Positions 17,838-27,684 of a DNA stretch of 64,000 nucleotides are shown here, piece after piece. The number at the start of each line of letters is the position of its first letter. The first letter of the stretch is position 1. Under the pieces are notes generated by a model. That model did no database searches. It was given only the letters and a program-made list of their open reading frames with translations, and was not told the origin of the DNA. Source of the DNA: Caballeronia sp. TF1N1. GTDB taxonomy: Bacteria > Pseudomonadota > Gammaproteobacteria > Burkholderiales > Burkholderiaceae. The stretch lies in the NCBI RefSeq assembly GCF_022878925.1, contig NZ_CP084626.1, positions 2,790,001 to 2,854,000 of the forward strand, in the 5' to 3' direction. The position numbers and the translations under genes are program-made.

Positions 17838-19763
17838 TCAGTTAAAGATGCCAAGCAGCGTCTGAAACAGCGTCGAAGCCGTCTGAATCACTTTGCTGTT
17901 CGCCTGATAAAGCTGCTGATACTGCATGAGGTTCGCCGCTTCCTCGTTCAGGTTCACGCCCTGCACGGACTGTTGCGCCGATGTCGCCTGACTGAGCAGC
18001 GCCGTTTGCGACGAGCTCGTGCTCTTCAGCTGGTTCGTCTGGTTGCCGATCTGGTTCACGTAGTTCGCATAGGAATTCGTGAGCGTGTCGGTGCCGTTCA
18101 TCGACTTGGTCGACACCAGGTTCGACATGGTGAGCGCGTTGCTGCCGTCGCTCGTGCCGCCCGTGTTCGGATTGATGTTGAACACGTCCGTATTGGCCGG
18201 CTTGCCGCTGATCGTCGCGCTGATGCCGTTCGACGTGACAGTGAGCCCCTTCGACGAATCGTAGGGAATGGTCGTGTTGGCCGGGTAATTCGTGGTGCCC
18301 ACGGTCACCGCGACATTCGACGTGAAGCCGCCCGCCGTCGAGTTGTACGTGAGCGCGATAGCCGAAGGCGTGCTGTAACCCGCCGCGACCGTCGCCGAGG
18401 AAATCGTGGCCGTACCGGTGTTCGCGGTCGCCGCCGATGTCACCGCGGGCGAAGCGGCCGCGATCGCGGAGCCGTTGGTCGTCGCGAGCTGGAAGTTGTC
18501 GAGCGAGGCGCGCGTCGGCTGAATGGAGAACGAGTCGCCCGCTTGCATCGTGCCCGACGGCGTGATCTTCAGACCGTCGAACGCGTTGGGCGGCGTGAAG
18601 CTGCCGAGCGCCTTGCCGCTCTGGGTATCGGTCACGTCGAAGCCGGTGCCGTTATAGGTGACCGTGAGATCGCTGGACGTGGGCTGCGTGGCATCGGAGA
18701 ACTCGGCCGTGACCGTGCCGGTGCCCTTGTTGCGCGCGTCGGCGTAGACGGTGGGCGAACCCGCCGAGAAGAGCGCGCCGCCAGCCTGGCCGTTCAGATC
18801 GAGGCCGAGCGAGTTCTGTCCGTTCAGTTGCGCGGCAAAGCTCGTCGCAATCGCGCCGAGTTGCGCTTGCGCCGGATCGAGCGTTTGCGAGCGGAAGTCC
18901 ATCAGGCCGCCGACCACGCCGCCCGACAACGCGCTGGTATCAAGGTATTGCGTCTGCGCGGCGGTCGGCGTCGTGCCGTCCTTGCTCTTGAACGCGACCG
19001 TCAATTCGCTCGGGTCAGTCGGCGATGTCACCGTCTGCAATGCCGAAGCCGTGCCGCCGACGACGAGCGGCTGTCCGTTGCCGACGAAGATGTTGTAGTT
19101 GCCATCCGTTTGCACGACCTGCACGCCGACCATCGAGCTGAGACTCGCGACGGCCTGATCCCGCTGATCCATCAACTGATTGGGCTGCTGACCTTGCGCG
19201 CTGGCGACGTTGATCTGCTTGTTGAGATCAGCGATCTGTTGCGTGTAGCTGTTGATCGACGAGACCGCGCTCGTCAGTTGCGTGTTGACGCTCGAACGCA
19301 ACTGGTCGTATTGCTCACCTGCCGAATTGAGCTGATTCGCGAGCGTCTGCGCGTTGCTCATGAGCGACTGGCGCGACGACGTGCTGCTCGCCGAATTCGC
19401 CACCGACTGCATGCCCGAAAAATAGTTGCTGATGCCGGTTGCGATACCGGTGGTGGGATCGCCAACCAGGTTGTTCAGCTGCGAGATCAACGAGTAATAG
19501 GTGTTGGCGGCGCTGCTCGACGCGGTCGTGTTGTTGACCTGCGTGGTCAGATACTGGCTGTATTGACGCGTGACGGTAGTCGTCTGCACGCCGCTGCCGA
19601 GATAGCCGGAACCCGTGTACTGTCCCGACGACTCCTGAAACGAAGCCTTTTCGAGCGTATAGCCGGGCGTCGCCGCATTGCTGATGTTCTGCCCGGTGAC
19701 TGTCAGGCCCCATTGAGCCGCATTCAGTCCCGACAGGCCGATATTGAAGATGTTGTTGGACAT
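17838..19763 (-). CDS. flgK: FlgK, hook-filament junction protein
   Basis: FlgK (HAP1) of 641 residues has the rod/hook N-terminal motif FNIGLSGLNAAQWGLTVTGQ NISNAATPGY (two adjoining pieces) and the C-terminal signature VNLNEEAANLMQYQQLYQAN with helix SKVIQTASTLFQTLLGIFN. The central part is a variable beta-rich region with repeated ATANTGTATIS-type stretches. It is exported after hook completion. The sigma-28 promoter at 19824-19850 lies 61 bp upstream. Confidence 0.96.
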   Translation of the reverse strand: MSNNIFNIGLSGLNAAQWGLTVTGQNISNAATPGYTLEKASFQESSGQYTGSGYLGSGVQTTTVTRQYSQYLTTQVNNTTASSSAANTYYSLISQLNNLVGDPTTGIATGISNYFSGMQSVANSASSTSSRQSLMSNAQTLANQLNSAGEQYDQLRSSVNTQLTSAVSSINSYTQQIADLNKQINVASAQGQQPNQLMDQRDQAVASLSSMVGVQVVQTDGNYNIFVGNGQPLVVGGTASALQTVTSPTDPSELTVAFKSKDGTTPTAAQTQYLDTSALSGGVVGGLMDFRSQTLDPAQAQLGAIATSFAAQLNGQNSLGLDLNGQAGGALFSAGSPTVYADARNKGTGTVTAEFSDATQPTSSDLTVTYNGTGFDVTDTQSGKALGSFTPPNAFDGLKITPSGTMQAGDSFSIQPTRASLDNFQLATTNGSAIAAASPAVTSAATANTGTATISSATVAAGYSTPSAIALTYNSTAGGFTSNVAVTVGTTNYPANTTIPYDSSKGLTVTSNGISATISGKPANTDVFNINPNTGGTSDGSNALTMSNLVSTKSMNGTDTLTNSYANYVNQIGNQTNQLKSTSSSQTALLSQATSAQQSVQGVNLNEEAANLMQYQQLYQANSKVIQTASTLFQTLLGIFN

Positions 19764-19823
19764 GCGTTGATCCTTGTCTTGGCGGCGATGGCGTCATGCA
19801 ACGCCGCCGGATAGCTGCCTTGT

Positions 19824-19850
19824 TTATCGGCGAAGCGCCGGGAAAGTTGA
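19824..19850 (-). promoter_or_regulatory. sigma-28 (FliA) promoter for flgKL
   Basis: Minus-strand TCAACTTT, an 11-base spacer, then a perfect GCCGATAA -10 element. Two changes from TAAAGTTT in the -35 box. It lies 61 bp upstream of the flgK start and is well placed for a class III transcript flgK-flgL. Confidence 0.8.
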
Positions 19851-20060
19851 GCGTTTCGGCAAACGTTCGCGGACCGGTTCTTCAACGCGGATACCGTGGA
19901 CGGTTTGCTCGACTTGGGCATTATCGGGCGCGTCGTGCAAGCGCAATTTGCCGATTTGAAGGGGGTTTTGGGGCTTATTCGGATTCGATTCCGGCGGGCG
20001 CTTTTAGCTGTATCGCGACGCGAGGGAATGGAAAAAGCCGGGACCCTTTGCAGCAGAACG

Positions 20061-20084
20061 GGCGGCGCTTAGAGCAGCGCCGCC
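20061..20084. terminator. Strong GC hairpin downstream of ycgR
   Basis: GGCGGCGCT at 20061-20069 pairs perfectly with AGCGCCGCC at 20076-20084 around a 6-base loop, 32 bp past the ycgR stop. No T-run follows, so it may be a processing or rho-aided end rather than a classical terminator. The rest of the 352-bp gap up to flgK holds only the flgK promoter. Confidence 0.5.
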
Positions 20085-20115
20085 GCGAGGGATGAAACCA
20101 ATATGAACGGCCGCC

Positions 20116-20904
20116 TTACTTCGCCAGCGCGCGCCGCTTCATTTCCAGTTGCGTAATGAGCCGCTGCAGCGTGTTTTCCGCCGATCCCGGCATCGAAATG
20201 AATTTGAAGCCGAGCGTGAAGCGGCGATCGCCCTTGGCCGTCGTCGATTCCCTGTGCGACACCAGCTTGATATCCACGGTCACCTTGCCGGTGGTCGTGA
20301 AGTGCAGTTCGGCATCCTGAATCACGATGCCCATCTCCAGGTCGGCCACGCGTTCGTCCGTGGTTCGCAACGCGACGCCGCCGAGCGAAAGATCATGCAC
20401 TTCGAAGCGAAAGCGCTCGCCATCCGGCAGCGAACCGCTGCAAATGTAGGGGTCGAGCACTGGCGCTTCGACGCGGAAATATTCGCGACGCTGCATGTAG
20501 TAAAGCACCGGCGGAAACTCGGCCTCGAAAGCGGGACGTCCGTCGAACACGGTCTCACGCGCGGCGCCCGTGGTGAATTCGAGTCGCACGCCGTCCGGCG
20601 CCGAACTGAAAATCAGCTTGGGCGCAGCCAGCACGTGACGATTCTGTTCCGCCATGCCGCCCCAGTCGAACGTAAAGCGATGTCCCGTAACATCGACGTC
20701 CAAAAGGCGCGTAACAATCTGCCCGTCACCGTATTGCGCGGTCAAAAAGTCGCCGCGATGGGCAAGGTTGCGCAACGACACACCGATCTCCAGCGGATTG
20801 CGTCGTCCAAAGTCCACGATCGGCGCAATGTCGTCGTCGGCGAAGTCCTGCATGTGATTGATATTCATTGTGCTGGCCGTATTCATTGGTCGCGTACCGT
20901 CCAT
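20116..20904 (-). CDS. ycgR: YcgR-type flagellar brake protein (PilZ domain)
   Basis: The product is 262 residues. The N-terminal YcgR-N domain (about 35-130) is followed by a PilZ domain starting with QRREYFRVEAP, where R140 and R144 give the RxxxR c-di-GMP motif. The second motif DLSLGG is at 171-176. YcgR binds c-di-GMP and slows the motor by contacting the stator or switch. Several Met codons lie in the first 18 residues; none has a strong ribosome-binding site, so the start is uncertain. Its own sigma-28 promoter ties it to the late flagellar regulon. Confidence 0.9.
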   Translation of the reverse strand: MDGTRPMNTASTMNINHMQDFADDDIAPIVDFGRRNPLEIGVSLRNLAHRGDFLTAQYGDGQIVTRLLDVDVTGHRFTFDWGGMAEQNRHVLAAPKLIFSSAPDGVRLEFTTGAARETVFDGRPAFEAEFPPVLYYMQRREYFRVEAPVLDPYICSGSLPDGERFRFEVHDLSLGGVALRTTDERVADLEMGIVIQDAELHFTTTGKVTVDIKLVSHRESTTAKGDRRFTLGFKFISMPGSAENTLQRLITQLEMKRRALAK

Positions 20905-20962
20905 TTCCGCTACGCCACGTGTCGAACCGGCTCACCTTCGAACCGGCAGTTTCTTCTTAGGG

Positions 20963-20989
20963 ATAGCGGCAAACTGCCAGCAAAGTTTA
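20963..20989 (-). promoter_or_regulatory. sigma-28 (FliA) promoter for ycgR
   Basis: Minus-strand TAAACTTT, an 11-base spacer, then GCCGCTAT. One mismatch in the -35 box and two in the -10 box against the FliA consensus. It lies 58 bp upstream of the ycgR start. The rest of the gap between ycgR and flgJ shows no gene. Confidence 0.7.
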
Positions 20990-21176
20990 GACAGGCAGCC
21001 CCGAAAAATATGTGGCGCGCCGTCCCTACGAGGACTAAAACGTTTGCACATGCACGAAGCAGGCCAAAGAGCGCGCATGGCTCTAAATCAACGTATTGAG
21101 CGCCGAGCGCAAAAAGGCAGGATCGTTCCGCCGTTGACGAAACGCCTGCCTTTCGGTCGAATTCGAAAACGCTTCG

Positions 21177-22217
21177 TCAGGCGATCTGACGCATGATCGA
21201 GATCAACTTTTTCGCGTATTGGGGATCGGTCGCGTAGCCTGCCTTCTGCATGCCGTGCGCGAAGCCCGCGACATCGCGCGATGCCTCCACGACCGGCGCG
21301 TAACGCGGATTGTTCTTGATGACGCTCGCGTAGTCGGTGAGCGCGGCTTCGTAGGAATCGTAGGCGCGAAAGCGCTCCACGACCTTCTTCGGCTGACCGT
21401 TGACGTATTCCGTCGTTACCGAATCCACTGTCTTGCCGGTCCAGCTCGACGTCGCCTTGATGCCGAAAATGTTGTGGCTCGTCGCGCCGTTCGCGTACTT
21501 GATCTCGCGCTTGCCCCAGCCCGATTCCAGCGCCGCCTGGCCGATGATGAAGCGCGCCGGAATGCCCGTTGCCGCGCTCGCGGCTTGCGCGGGCGTGGCC
21601 AGCCGTTCGACGAACGCGTTGACCTTGTCCGAACCGTTGCCGCGCACGCCCGGATCGAGCGCGTCGGCGCCCGTGTAGCCGTTGCCGCTGTTGAGCGATG
21701 CGCCGCTCTTGTTGGCCTGCGCCGCGGCGTAGGCCTTGGCCATTGCGTTCATTGCGGCGATGTTGCCCGCGTTCGCGTCGCTGCTGCCGCCGCCGCCCGA
21801 CAGCGCGTTCATCGCGTTCATGCCGTTTGCCGCGCCGCCCGTGGCCGACGTGTCCTTGATGCCCGCCGTGCGCATGAGTTGCTTGTACATCGCGTCCGCC
21901 ACGCCAATACCCTTCGACGACATCTGCTGCGACAACTGCTGGTCGAGCATCGCCGTGAACGACTTCGTATCGTTCGACTCGAACGGGCTGTCCGAGGGCG
22001 TCGCATCGCGCATGCTCTTGAGCATCATCGTCGTGAAGACCGCATCGAACTGCTTGGCTGCCGCCTTCAAACCCTGTTGCGGCGATGCGTTGGCCTGCGC
22101 GCGCAACGCGTCGAAGCCCTGCGTATCGAGCGCGAAGCGGTTGGTCAGGTTCGACAGTCCGCCCGTCTCGGTAGATGCCAATGCCGTGTTGGCGATACCG
22201 CTCGAAGTCGAGTTCAT
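21177..22217 (-). CDS. flgJ: FlgJ, rod-capping protein with peptidoglycan hydrolase domain
   Basis: FlgJ of 346 residues is a dual-domain form. The N-terminal rod-cap domain holds LKAAAKQFDAVFTTMMLKSM and DQQLSQQMSSKGIGVADAMY. An Ala/Asn/Gly-rich linker covers about 130-190. The C-terminal glucosaminidase-type domain starts near 205 and contains FIIGQAALESGWGKREI, with the likely catalytic Glu, and HNIFGIKA. It opens the cell wall for rod passage in the periplasm. It ends the flgBCDEFGHIJ run. Confidence 0.95.
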   Translation of the reverse strand: MNSTSSGIANTALASTETGGLSNLTNRFALDTQGFDALRAQANASPQQGLKAAAKQFDAVFTTMMLKSMRDATPSDSPFESNDTKSFTAMLDQQLSQQMSSKGIGVADAMYKQLMRTAGIKDTSATGGAANGMNAMNALSGGGGSSDANAGNIAAMNAMAKAYAAAQANKSGASLNSGNGYTGADALDPGVRGNGSDKVNAFVERLATPAQAASAATGIPARFIIGQAALESGWGKREIKYANGATSHNIFGIKATSSWTGKTVDSVTTEYVNGQPKKVVERFRAYDSYEAALTDYASVIKNNPRYAPVVEASRDVAGFAHGMQKAGYATDPQYAKKLISIMRQIA

Positions 22218-22230
22218 GTGCCGTCGTCCC

Positions 22231-23358
22231 TTAGATGATTTCGAGGTCGGCGCGCAGTGCGCCCGCCGCCTTCATCGACTGAAGGATCGAGATCAGATCG
22301 GCCGGTGTCGCGCCGAGTGCGTTCAAGCCCTTCACCACGTCCGCCAGATTCGCGCCCGCCGAAAGCATCTTGAGCGCGCCGCTATCCTGCTTCAACTGAA
22401 TCGACGATTCCTTCGCGGCGACCGTCTGGCCGTTCGAGAACGCGTTCGGCTGGCTCACCGCCGTCTTCGTGTTGATGACGACCGACAGGTTGCCGTGAGC
22501 GACCGCGCAATTCTGCAGCGTGACCATCTGATTCATCACGATGGAGCCGGTGCGTGCATTCAGAATGACCTTGGCCGCGGCTTGCGCCGGACGCACGTCG
22601 ATGTTTTGCAATTGCGCCATGAACGAGACCTGTTCGCTCGCTTCGGACGGCGCGCGCAACTGAATCGTGCGGCCGTCGAGCGCGAGCGCCGTGCCCGTGC
22701 CGAACTGGTTGTTCACGGCCGCGACGATGCGCTGGGTCGTGTCGAAATCCATCTCGCGCAGTTCCATCTGCATGGTGCCGCCTTGTTGCAGCACCGTGCT
22801 CTGCACTGCGCGTTCGACGAGCGCGCCGCCGGAAATGCGGCCCACCGCGAGTTGATTGACCTGCACCTTGCTGCCGTTCGCACTTGCGCCCGCGCCGCCG
22901 ACGACGAGGTTGCCCTGCGCCATCGCGTAGACCTGACCGTCCGCGCCCTTCAACGGCGACATCAGCAAGGTGCCGCCGCGCAGGCTCTTGGCGTTGCCGA
23001 GCGAGGATACGGTCACGTCGATCGCTTCGCCGGGACGCGCGAACGGCGGCAACGTGGCCGTCACCATCACGGCGGCGACGTTCTTCAATTGCATGTTCGA
23101 CGTGGTCGCTGAATTCACCGTGATGCCCAGGTTGCCGAGCATGTTGGTCAAGCTCTGCGTGGTGAACGGCGTCTGCATGGTCTGGTCGCCCGTGCCGTCG
23201 AGACCGACGACGAGGCCATAACCGATCAGCGGATTGTCACGCACGCCTTGAAAGGAGACGAGGTCTTTCAGGCGCTCGGCGTGCGCATGCGGAACGGAGC
23301 CGATGGCGACGACAGCAGCCGCGAGCGAGAACGAGAGAAAGCGAAGGAGCGAATTCAT
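22231..23358 (-). CDS. flgI: FlgI, flagellar P-ring protein
   Basis: FlgI of 375 residues assembles the periplasmic P ring around the rod. A Sec signal peptide ends at SVPHAHA (about residue 27), followed by the family start [33 protein letters not shown] in adjoining pieces. The C-terminus [30 protein letters not shown] is typical. It lies 13 bp downstream of... and in the same unit as flgH and flgJ on the minus strand, with only short gaps on either side. Confidence 0.97.
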   Translation of the reverse strand: MNSLLRFLSFSLAAAVVAIGSVPHAHAERLKDLVSFQGVRDNPLIGYGLVVGLDGTGDQTMQTPFTTQSLTNMLGNLGITVNSATTSNMQLKNVAAVMVTATLPPFARPGEAIDVTVSSLGNAKSLRGGTLLMSPLKGADGQVYAMAQGNLVVGGAGASANGSKVQVNQLAVGRISGGALVERAVQSTVLQQGGTMQMELREMDFDTTQRIVAAVNNQFGTGTALALDGRTIQLRAPSEASEQVSFMAQLQNIDVRPAQAAAKVILNARTGSIVMNQMVTLQNCAVAHGNLSVVINTKTAVSQPNAFSNGQTVAAKESSIQLKQDSGALKMLSAGANLADVVKGLNALGATPADLISILQSMKAAGALRADLEII

Positions 23359-23364
23359 GATCGG

Positions 23365-24060
23365 TCAGAACGGCGCGACGTTGAGGAAGAAGCGCTGGAG
23401 CCAGCCCATGTTTTGCGCTTCGTCGATATAACCCTTCGCCGAATATTCGATCTTCGCATCGGCGATCTGCGTGGAGTAGACCGTGTTGCTGCCCGAGATG
23501 GTCGTCGGATTGACGACGCCCGAGAAACGCACGTATTCGTTACCCTGGTTGATGAGCATCTGCTTTTCGCCGCTGACCATCAGATTGCCGTTCGACATCA
23601 CTTCGGTGACGGTGACGGTGAGCGTGCCGCTGAACGTGTTGGCCGCGCTTGCGCCGCCGCCCGCCGTGAACTTGTTGGCGCCCGTGGCCGACAGGTTCGT
23701 GTTGTTGAAGAGGCCGCCGAAGACGCCCGGCACGGTCGGCACGGCGAACGCGCCCGTGCCGGTGCGGTTGGTGTTCGCCGCCGACGACTTCGTCGCGTTG
23801 ACGTTTTCCGAGATCACGATGGTCAGGATGTCGCCGACGTTGCGCGGACGCTGATCTTCGAACAGCGGCCGGCCCGCATAGCCCGCGTTGTAGATCGCGC
23901 CGGGCGAGCGCGTGCCGATGGGCGGCTGCGGCGGACGCGCGGTCATCGGCTGCTGGATGATCGGTTCCTTCGGCACGAGGCCGCAAGCGGCAAGCGCCGC
24001 GCCGAGCGCGAGAAGCGATGCAAGGCGTGACGCGCGAACGATAGTGTTGAGTGGCGACAT
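23365..24060 (-). CDS. flgH: FlgH, flagellar L-ring lipoprotein
   Basis: FlgH of 231 residues forms the outer-membrane L ring. It has a lipoprotein signal with lipobox LAAC and Cys26. Family segments are PGAIYNAGYAGRPLFEDQRP, VGDILTIVISENVNATKS and the C-terminal YIDEAQNMGWLQRFFLNVAP. It lies between flgG and flgI in the expected order. Confidence 0.97.
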   Translation of the reverse strand: MSPLNTIVRASRLASLLALGAALAACGLVPKEPIIQQPMTARPPQPPIGTRSPGAIYNAGYAGRPLFEDQRPRNVGDILTIVISENVNATKSSAANTNRTGTGAFAVPTVPGVFGGLFNNTNLSATGANKFTAGGGASAANTFSGTLTVTVTEVMSNGNLMVSGEKQMLINQGNEYVRFSGVVNPTTISGSNTVYSTQIADAKIEYSAKGYIDEAQNMGWLQRFFLNVAPF

Positions 24061-24087
24061 CTTGATGATCCGTTTAATGCTTCTGCG

Positions 24088-24876
24088 TCAAACCTGCATC
24101 TGGGAAAGCGTCTGCAGCATCTGGTCGGACGTGGTCACGGCCTTGCTGTTGATCTCGTAGGCGCGCTGCGTCTGGATCATGTTGACCAGTTCCTGCACCA
24201 CGTTCACGTTCGACGCTTCCACATAGCCTTGTTGCAGCGAGCCCGTGCCATTCAGGCCCGGTTGCGAAACGTTCGGCGCGCCCGAGCTGCCCGTTTCGGC
24301 GAAGAGGTTTTCGCCCTTCGCTTCGAGACCGGCCGGGTTGATGAACGACGCGAGCGTGATCTGGCCGACCGTCGTGCTGGCCGTGCTGCTCGGCTGCGTG
24401 ACCGAGACCGTGCCGTCCGAGCCGATGGTGATCGCGGTCGCGTTTTGCGGAATCGTGATCGCCGGATTCAATTGATAGCCGCTCGACGTGACGAGCTGGC
24501 CTTGCGCGTTGGTCTGGAACGAACCGTCGCGGGTGTAGGCGGTCGTGCCGTCGGGCATCGTCACCTGGAAGAAGCCTTGACCGTTGATCGCGACGTCCTT
24601 CGAGTTGCCGGTCTGTTGCAGGTTGCCCTGCGTGTAAAGGCGTTCTGTCGCGACTTGCTGCACGCCGGTGCCGAGCTGGCTGCCCGACGCGAGTTCGGTT
24701 TGCTGCGTGGAGTTCGCGCCCGGCTGACGCACGGTCTGATAAAGCAGATCCTCGAACACCGCGCGCGAGCCCTTGAAGCCGTTGGTGCTCACGTTGGCGA
24801 GGTTGTTCGAGATCACGTCCATCTGCGACTGCTGGGCATTCATGCCGGTCGCGGCGATATAGAGGGAGCGGTTCAT
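24088..24876 (-). CDS. flgG: FlgG, distal rod protein
   Basis: FlgG of 262 residues, a standard length, starts [20 protein letters not shown] with the rod-protein motif [20 protein letters not shown]. The C-terminal helix [20 protein letters not shown] is also diagnostic. It is exported to form the distal rod. It sits 33 bp downstream of flgF. Confidence 0.97.
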   Translation of the reverse strand: MNRSLYIAATGMNAQQSQMDVISNNLANVSTNGFKGSRAVFEDLLYQTVRQPGANSTQQTELASGSQLGTGVQQVATERLYTQGNLQQTGNSKDVAINGQGFFQVTMPDGTTAYTRDGSFQTNAQGQLVTSSGYQLNPAITIPQNATAITIGSDGTVSVTQPSSTASTTVGQITLASFINPAGLEAKGENLFAETGSSGAPNVSQPGLNGTGSLQQGYVEASNVNVVQELVNMIQTQRAYEINSKAVTTSDQMLQTLSQMQV

Positions 24877-24909
24877 GTCGTTCGTTTCCTAATGTCTTGG
24901 CTGTGCGGC

Positions 24910-25662
24910 TTAGCTGAAGTTCAGCAGCTTGTTCGCCGATTGTTCGTTCTGGTCCGCGGATTCCATCAGCTTGGTCTGCATCTGGAACTGGCGTGCGTTG
25001 GAGATCATCGAGACCATCGCGGAGACCGGGTTCACGTTGCTGCCTTCGAGCGAGCCGCCTGCCACGACCACATTCGGGTCCGCTTCGGCGGGGTCGCCAT
25101 CGGCGGTATGGAAGAGGCCGTCATCGCCGCGCGACAGCGTCGACGGATCGGGATTCACGAGCTTCAGCTGATCCACCGTCGCGATCGCCGTGGGCGGATC
25201 GCCCGGAATCAGCGCGGACACCGTGCCGTCCTTGCCGACCGTCACTTCCGCGCCCGGCGGAATGGACAGCGGGCCGCTCGTGCCGAGCACCGGCAAGTTG
25301 TTCGCCGTGACGAGCTGACCGTTCTGATCCACGTGCAGATTGCCGGCGCGCGTGTAGGCCTCGTTGCCGTCGGCCGTTTGCACCGAGAGCCAGCCGGGTC
25401 CCTGAATCGCGACATCGAGCGGATTGCCCGTTTGCGAGATCGGGCCTGCCGAGTAGTCCGCGTTCGGCGTGGACGAGAGCACGAAAGTGCGCGTCGTGCC
25501 ATCGGCGGACTGGTTCTCGAACGACATTGGCACTTGACGGAACGCCGCGAGTTGAGCCTTGAAGCCCGTGGTCGATGCGTTCGCCAGGTTGTTCGCCACG
25601 ACGCTCTGTTGTTCGAGCGCCTGGCTTGCGCCGGTCATCGCGGTGTAGATCAGACGGTCCAT
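24910..25662 (-). CDS. flgF: FlgF, proximal rod protein
   Basis: FlgF of 250 residues begins MDRLIYTAMTGASQALEQQS and contains the rod motif VVANNLANASTTGFKAQLAA. The C-terminal MVSMISNARQFQMQTKLM helix is typical. It is exported to form part of the proximal rod and lies between flgE and flgG with short gaps. Confidence 0.96.
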   Translation of the reverse strand: MDRLIYTAMTGASQALEQQSVVANNLANASTTGFKAQLAAFRQVPMSFENQSADGTTRTFVLSSTPNADYSAGPISQTGNPLDVAIQGPGWLSVQTADGNEAYTRAGNLHVDQNGQLVTANNLPVLGTSGPLSIPPGAEVTVGKDGTVSALIPGDPPTAIATVDQLKLVNPDPSTLSRGDDGLFHTADGDPAEADPNVVVAGGSLEGSNVNPVSAMVSMISNARQFQMQTKLMESADQNEQSANKLLNFS

Positions 25663-25696
25663 GAATCGCTTCCTTCCTTGACTGACTTGACGACGC

Positions 25697-26914
25697 TTAC
25701 AGGTTGATGACCGCTTGATCGACGGCCTGCTGCGTCTTGATCGTCTGCGCGTTCGCCTGATAGTTGCGCTGCGCGGTGATCAGGCTCACGAGTTCGCTCG
25801 TCAGATCGACGTTCGAGTCTTCCACCGCGCCGCCTTGCAGCACGCCGTGGTTGGTCGAGCCCGGAACCGCGACCTGCGCCGCGCCCGAAGCCGCCGTCTG
25901 CGCGTAGACGTTGCCGCCCAGGTTCTGCAGACCGTTCTGGTTGTTGAAGTTGGCAATCGCGATCTGGCCGAGCGACTTGGTCTGGCCGTTCGAGTAGTTG
26001 CCCGTCAGCATGCCGTCCGTGCCAACCGTGAAGCCGGTCAGTTCGCCCGTGCTGTTGCCGTCCTGATGCAGATTCGCGAGACCGCTCGTCGCGCCGTATT
26101 GCGTCGTGCCGGTGAGATCGAGCGTGAGCGACTGCGTGGTCGTGCCGCTCGGGTCCGCGCCGTTGGGAATCGTGAAGGTGTATTTCGGGCTGCTCGTCAG
26201 GTTGCCCGACGTATCGAACGTGACCGCGCCGAGATCCGACTTTTGCGTGACCGGATCGCCGTAACCCGCGAACGCCTCCCACGAGCCCGTCGCGGACTTC
26301 GTGAAGTACACCGAGACCTTCTGCGTGCCGCCGAGCGAATCGTAGGCATCGACCGAGGTCGAGGCGTTGTACGTGTTGCCGTTGGTCGGATCGAACGCGG
26401 CCTTGTCCTTCACTGCGTCCTGCGAATTCAGGTTGAACGACGCGGTGATGGTCTTCGTCGCGGTCGGCGCGATATTGGCCGTCGGCACCGACAGCGGCAC
26501 CGTGCTTGCGCTGTTGACCACACCGTTCGAATCCGCCGCGTAGCCCATCAGTTGCAGGCCGGCCGAGTTGACGATCTTGCCGGTGTTGTCGAGGTGGAAC
26601 ACGCCGTTACGCGAGTACACGGTCGAACCGTTGTTCGACAACTGATAGAAACCGTTGCCGTTGATGGCGACGTCGAGCGCCTGGTTGGTCGTCGTGATCG
26701 TGCCTTGCGAGAACTGCTGCTGCACTTCGGACAGACGCGTGCCGATACCGATCTGGTTGCTGACGGCGGTGGCCATCGAGCTTGCGTACATATCGGCGAA
26801 TTGCGCCTGTCCTTGCTTAAAGCCGACCGTGTTCGCGTTCGCGATGTTGTTGCCGATCACGTCGAGGTCGCTCGATGCAGCGCCCAGACCGCTCAGTGCT
26901 TGTTGATAGCTCAT
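25697..26914 (-). CDS. flgE: FlgE, flagellar hook protein
   Basis: FlgE of 405 residues starts MSYQQALSGLGAASSDLDVI followed by GNNIANANTVGFKQGQAQF. It has the hook middle domain with YDSLGGTQKVSVYFTKS and ends in LTSELVSLITAQRNYQANAQ plus a C-terminal helix. It polymerises into the hook using the FlgD cap encoded just upstream on the same strand. Confidence 0.97.
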   Translation of the reverse strand: MSYQQALSGLGAASSDLDVIGNNIANANTVGFKQGQAQFADMYASSMATAVSNQIGIGTRLSEVQQQFSQGTITTTNQALDVAINGNGFYQLSNNGSTVYSRNGVFHLDNTGKIVNSAGLQLMGYAADSNGVVNSASTVPLSVPTANIAPTATKTITASFNLNSQDAVKDKAAFDPTNGNTYNASTSVDAYDSLGGTQKVSVYFTKSATGSWEAFAGYGDPVTQKSDLGAVTFDTSGNLTSSPKYTFTIPNGADPSGTTTQSLTLDLTGTTQYGATSGLANLHQDGNSTGELTGFTVGTDGMLTGNYSNGQTKSLGQIAIANFNNQNGLQNLGGNVYAQTAASGAAQVAVPGSTNHGVLQGGAVEDSNVDLTSELVSLITAQRNYQANAQTIKTQQAVDQAVINL

Positions 26915-26941
26915 GTGTTTCTCTCTGGAATGTCTGTTTGT

Positions 26942-27673
26942 TTAAAGAATCGAGGCGACGCTCGACAGTGCGACCGTGGAGCCGTTCGCGAGCTTGAGAC
27001 CCGGTGCGCCGCCCGTCATCTGCACGACGCTTTGGACTTGCGAGGCCGCGAGCGTGGTCGCCGTTGCCTGCTGGCCGTTGATCGTGCCTTGCGCGGTGAT
27101 CGTGTAAGTGCCGTCGGCGAGCGTGTTGCCCTTCGAGTCGACCGGCTTCCAGCCCGAGACCGGCACGACGCCTGCGCTCTGCGCGCCGAGGTCGAGCGTG
27201 TTGACGATCTGGCCGGACGAGTTCTTGACGACCACCTGAAGGTCGCTCACGTCGTTGGCGAGCTGCACGCCGAAAGTCGACGACGCGCCGCTCGATACCG
27301 ACACGTTGCTGCCCGAGGCGAGCACGGTCGAACCGATGAGCATCGCCGCTTGCGTCGACTGGCCGGCGGAAAGCTGCGTGGCGAGCGAGGACAGCGACGT
27401 GTTCAACTGACCGATGCCCGACACCGTGTTGATCTGCGCGAGCTGCGAAGTCATCTGCGAGCTGTCGGCGGGGTTGGTCGGGTCCTGGTTCTTCAACTGC
27501 GTCACGAGCAGCGTGAGAAAGGTGTTCTGCAGGTCCGATGCGGACGTGCCCGAAGTCGAACCGGAGCTCGAGCTGGACGACGTCGAGGAAGCCGACGACG
27601 CGCCGTTCATGGTGTCGAGGAGCGTCTGCGACACCGTGGTGCCGTTGCTGCCGATGGTTGTGCTGGTTGTCAC
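26942..27673 (-). CDS. flgD: FlgD, hook-capping protein
   Basis: FlgD of 243 residues is the scaffold on which hook subunits assemble. The conserved N-terminal region FLTLLVTQLKNQDPTNPADS SQMTSQLAQINTV (adjoining pieces) follows a Ser-rich start, and the C-terminal part has the FlgD Ig-like fold with VPVSGWKPVDSKGNTLADGTY-type sequence. The Ser-rich segment at about 25-50 is low-complexity. It lies 11 bp downstream of flgC. Confidence 0.95.
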   Translation of the reverse strand: MTTSTTIGSNGTTVSQTLLDTMNGASSASSTSSSSSSGSTSGTSASDLQNTFLTLLVTQLKNQDPTNPADSSQMTSQLAQINTVSGIGQLNTSLSSLATQLSAGQSTQAAMLIGSTVLASGSNVSVSSGASSTFGVQLANDVSDLQVVVKNSSGQIVNTLDLGAQSAGVVPVSGWKPVDSKGNTLADGTYTITAQGTINGQQATATTLAASQVQSVVQMTGGAPGLKLANGSTVALSSVASIL

Positions 27674-27684
27674 GTTATGTTCCT

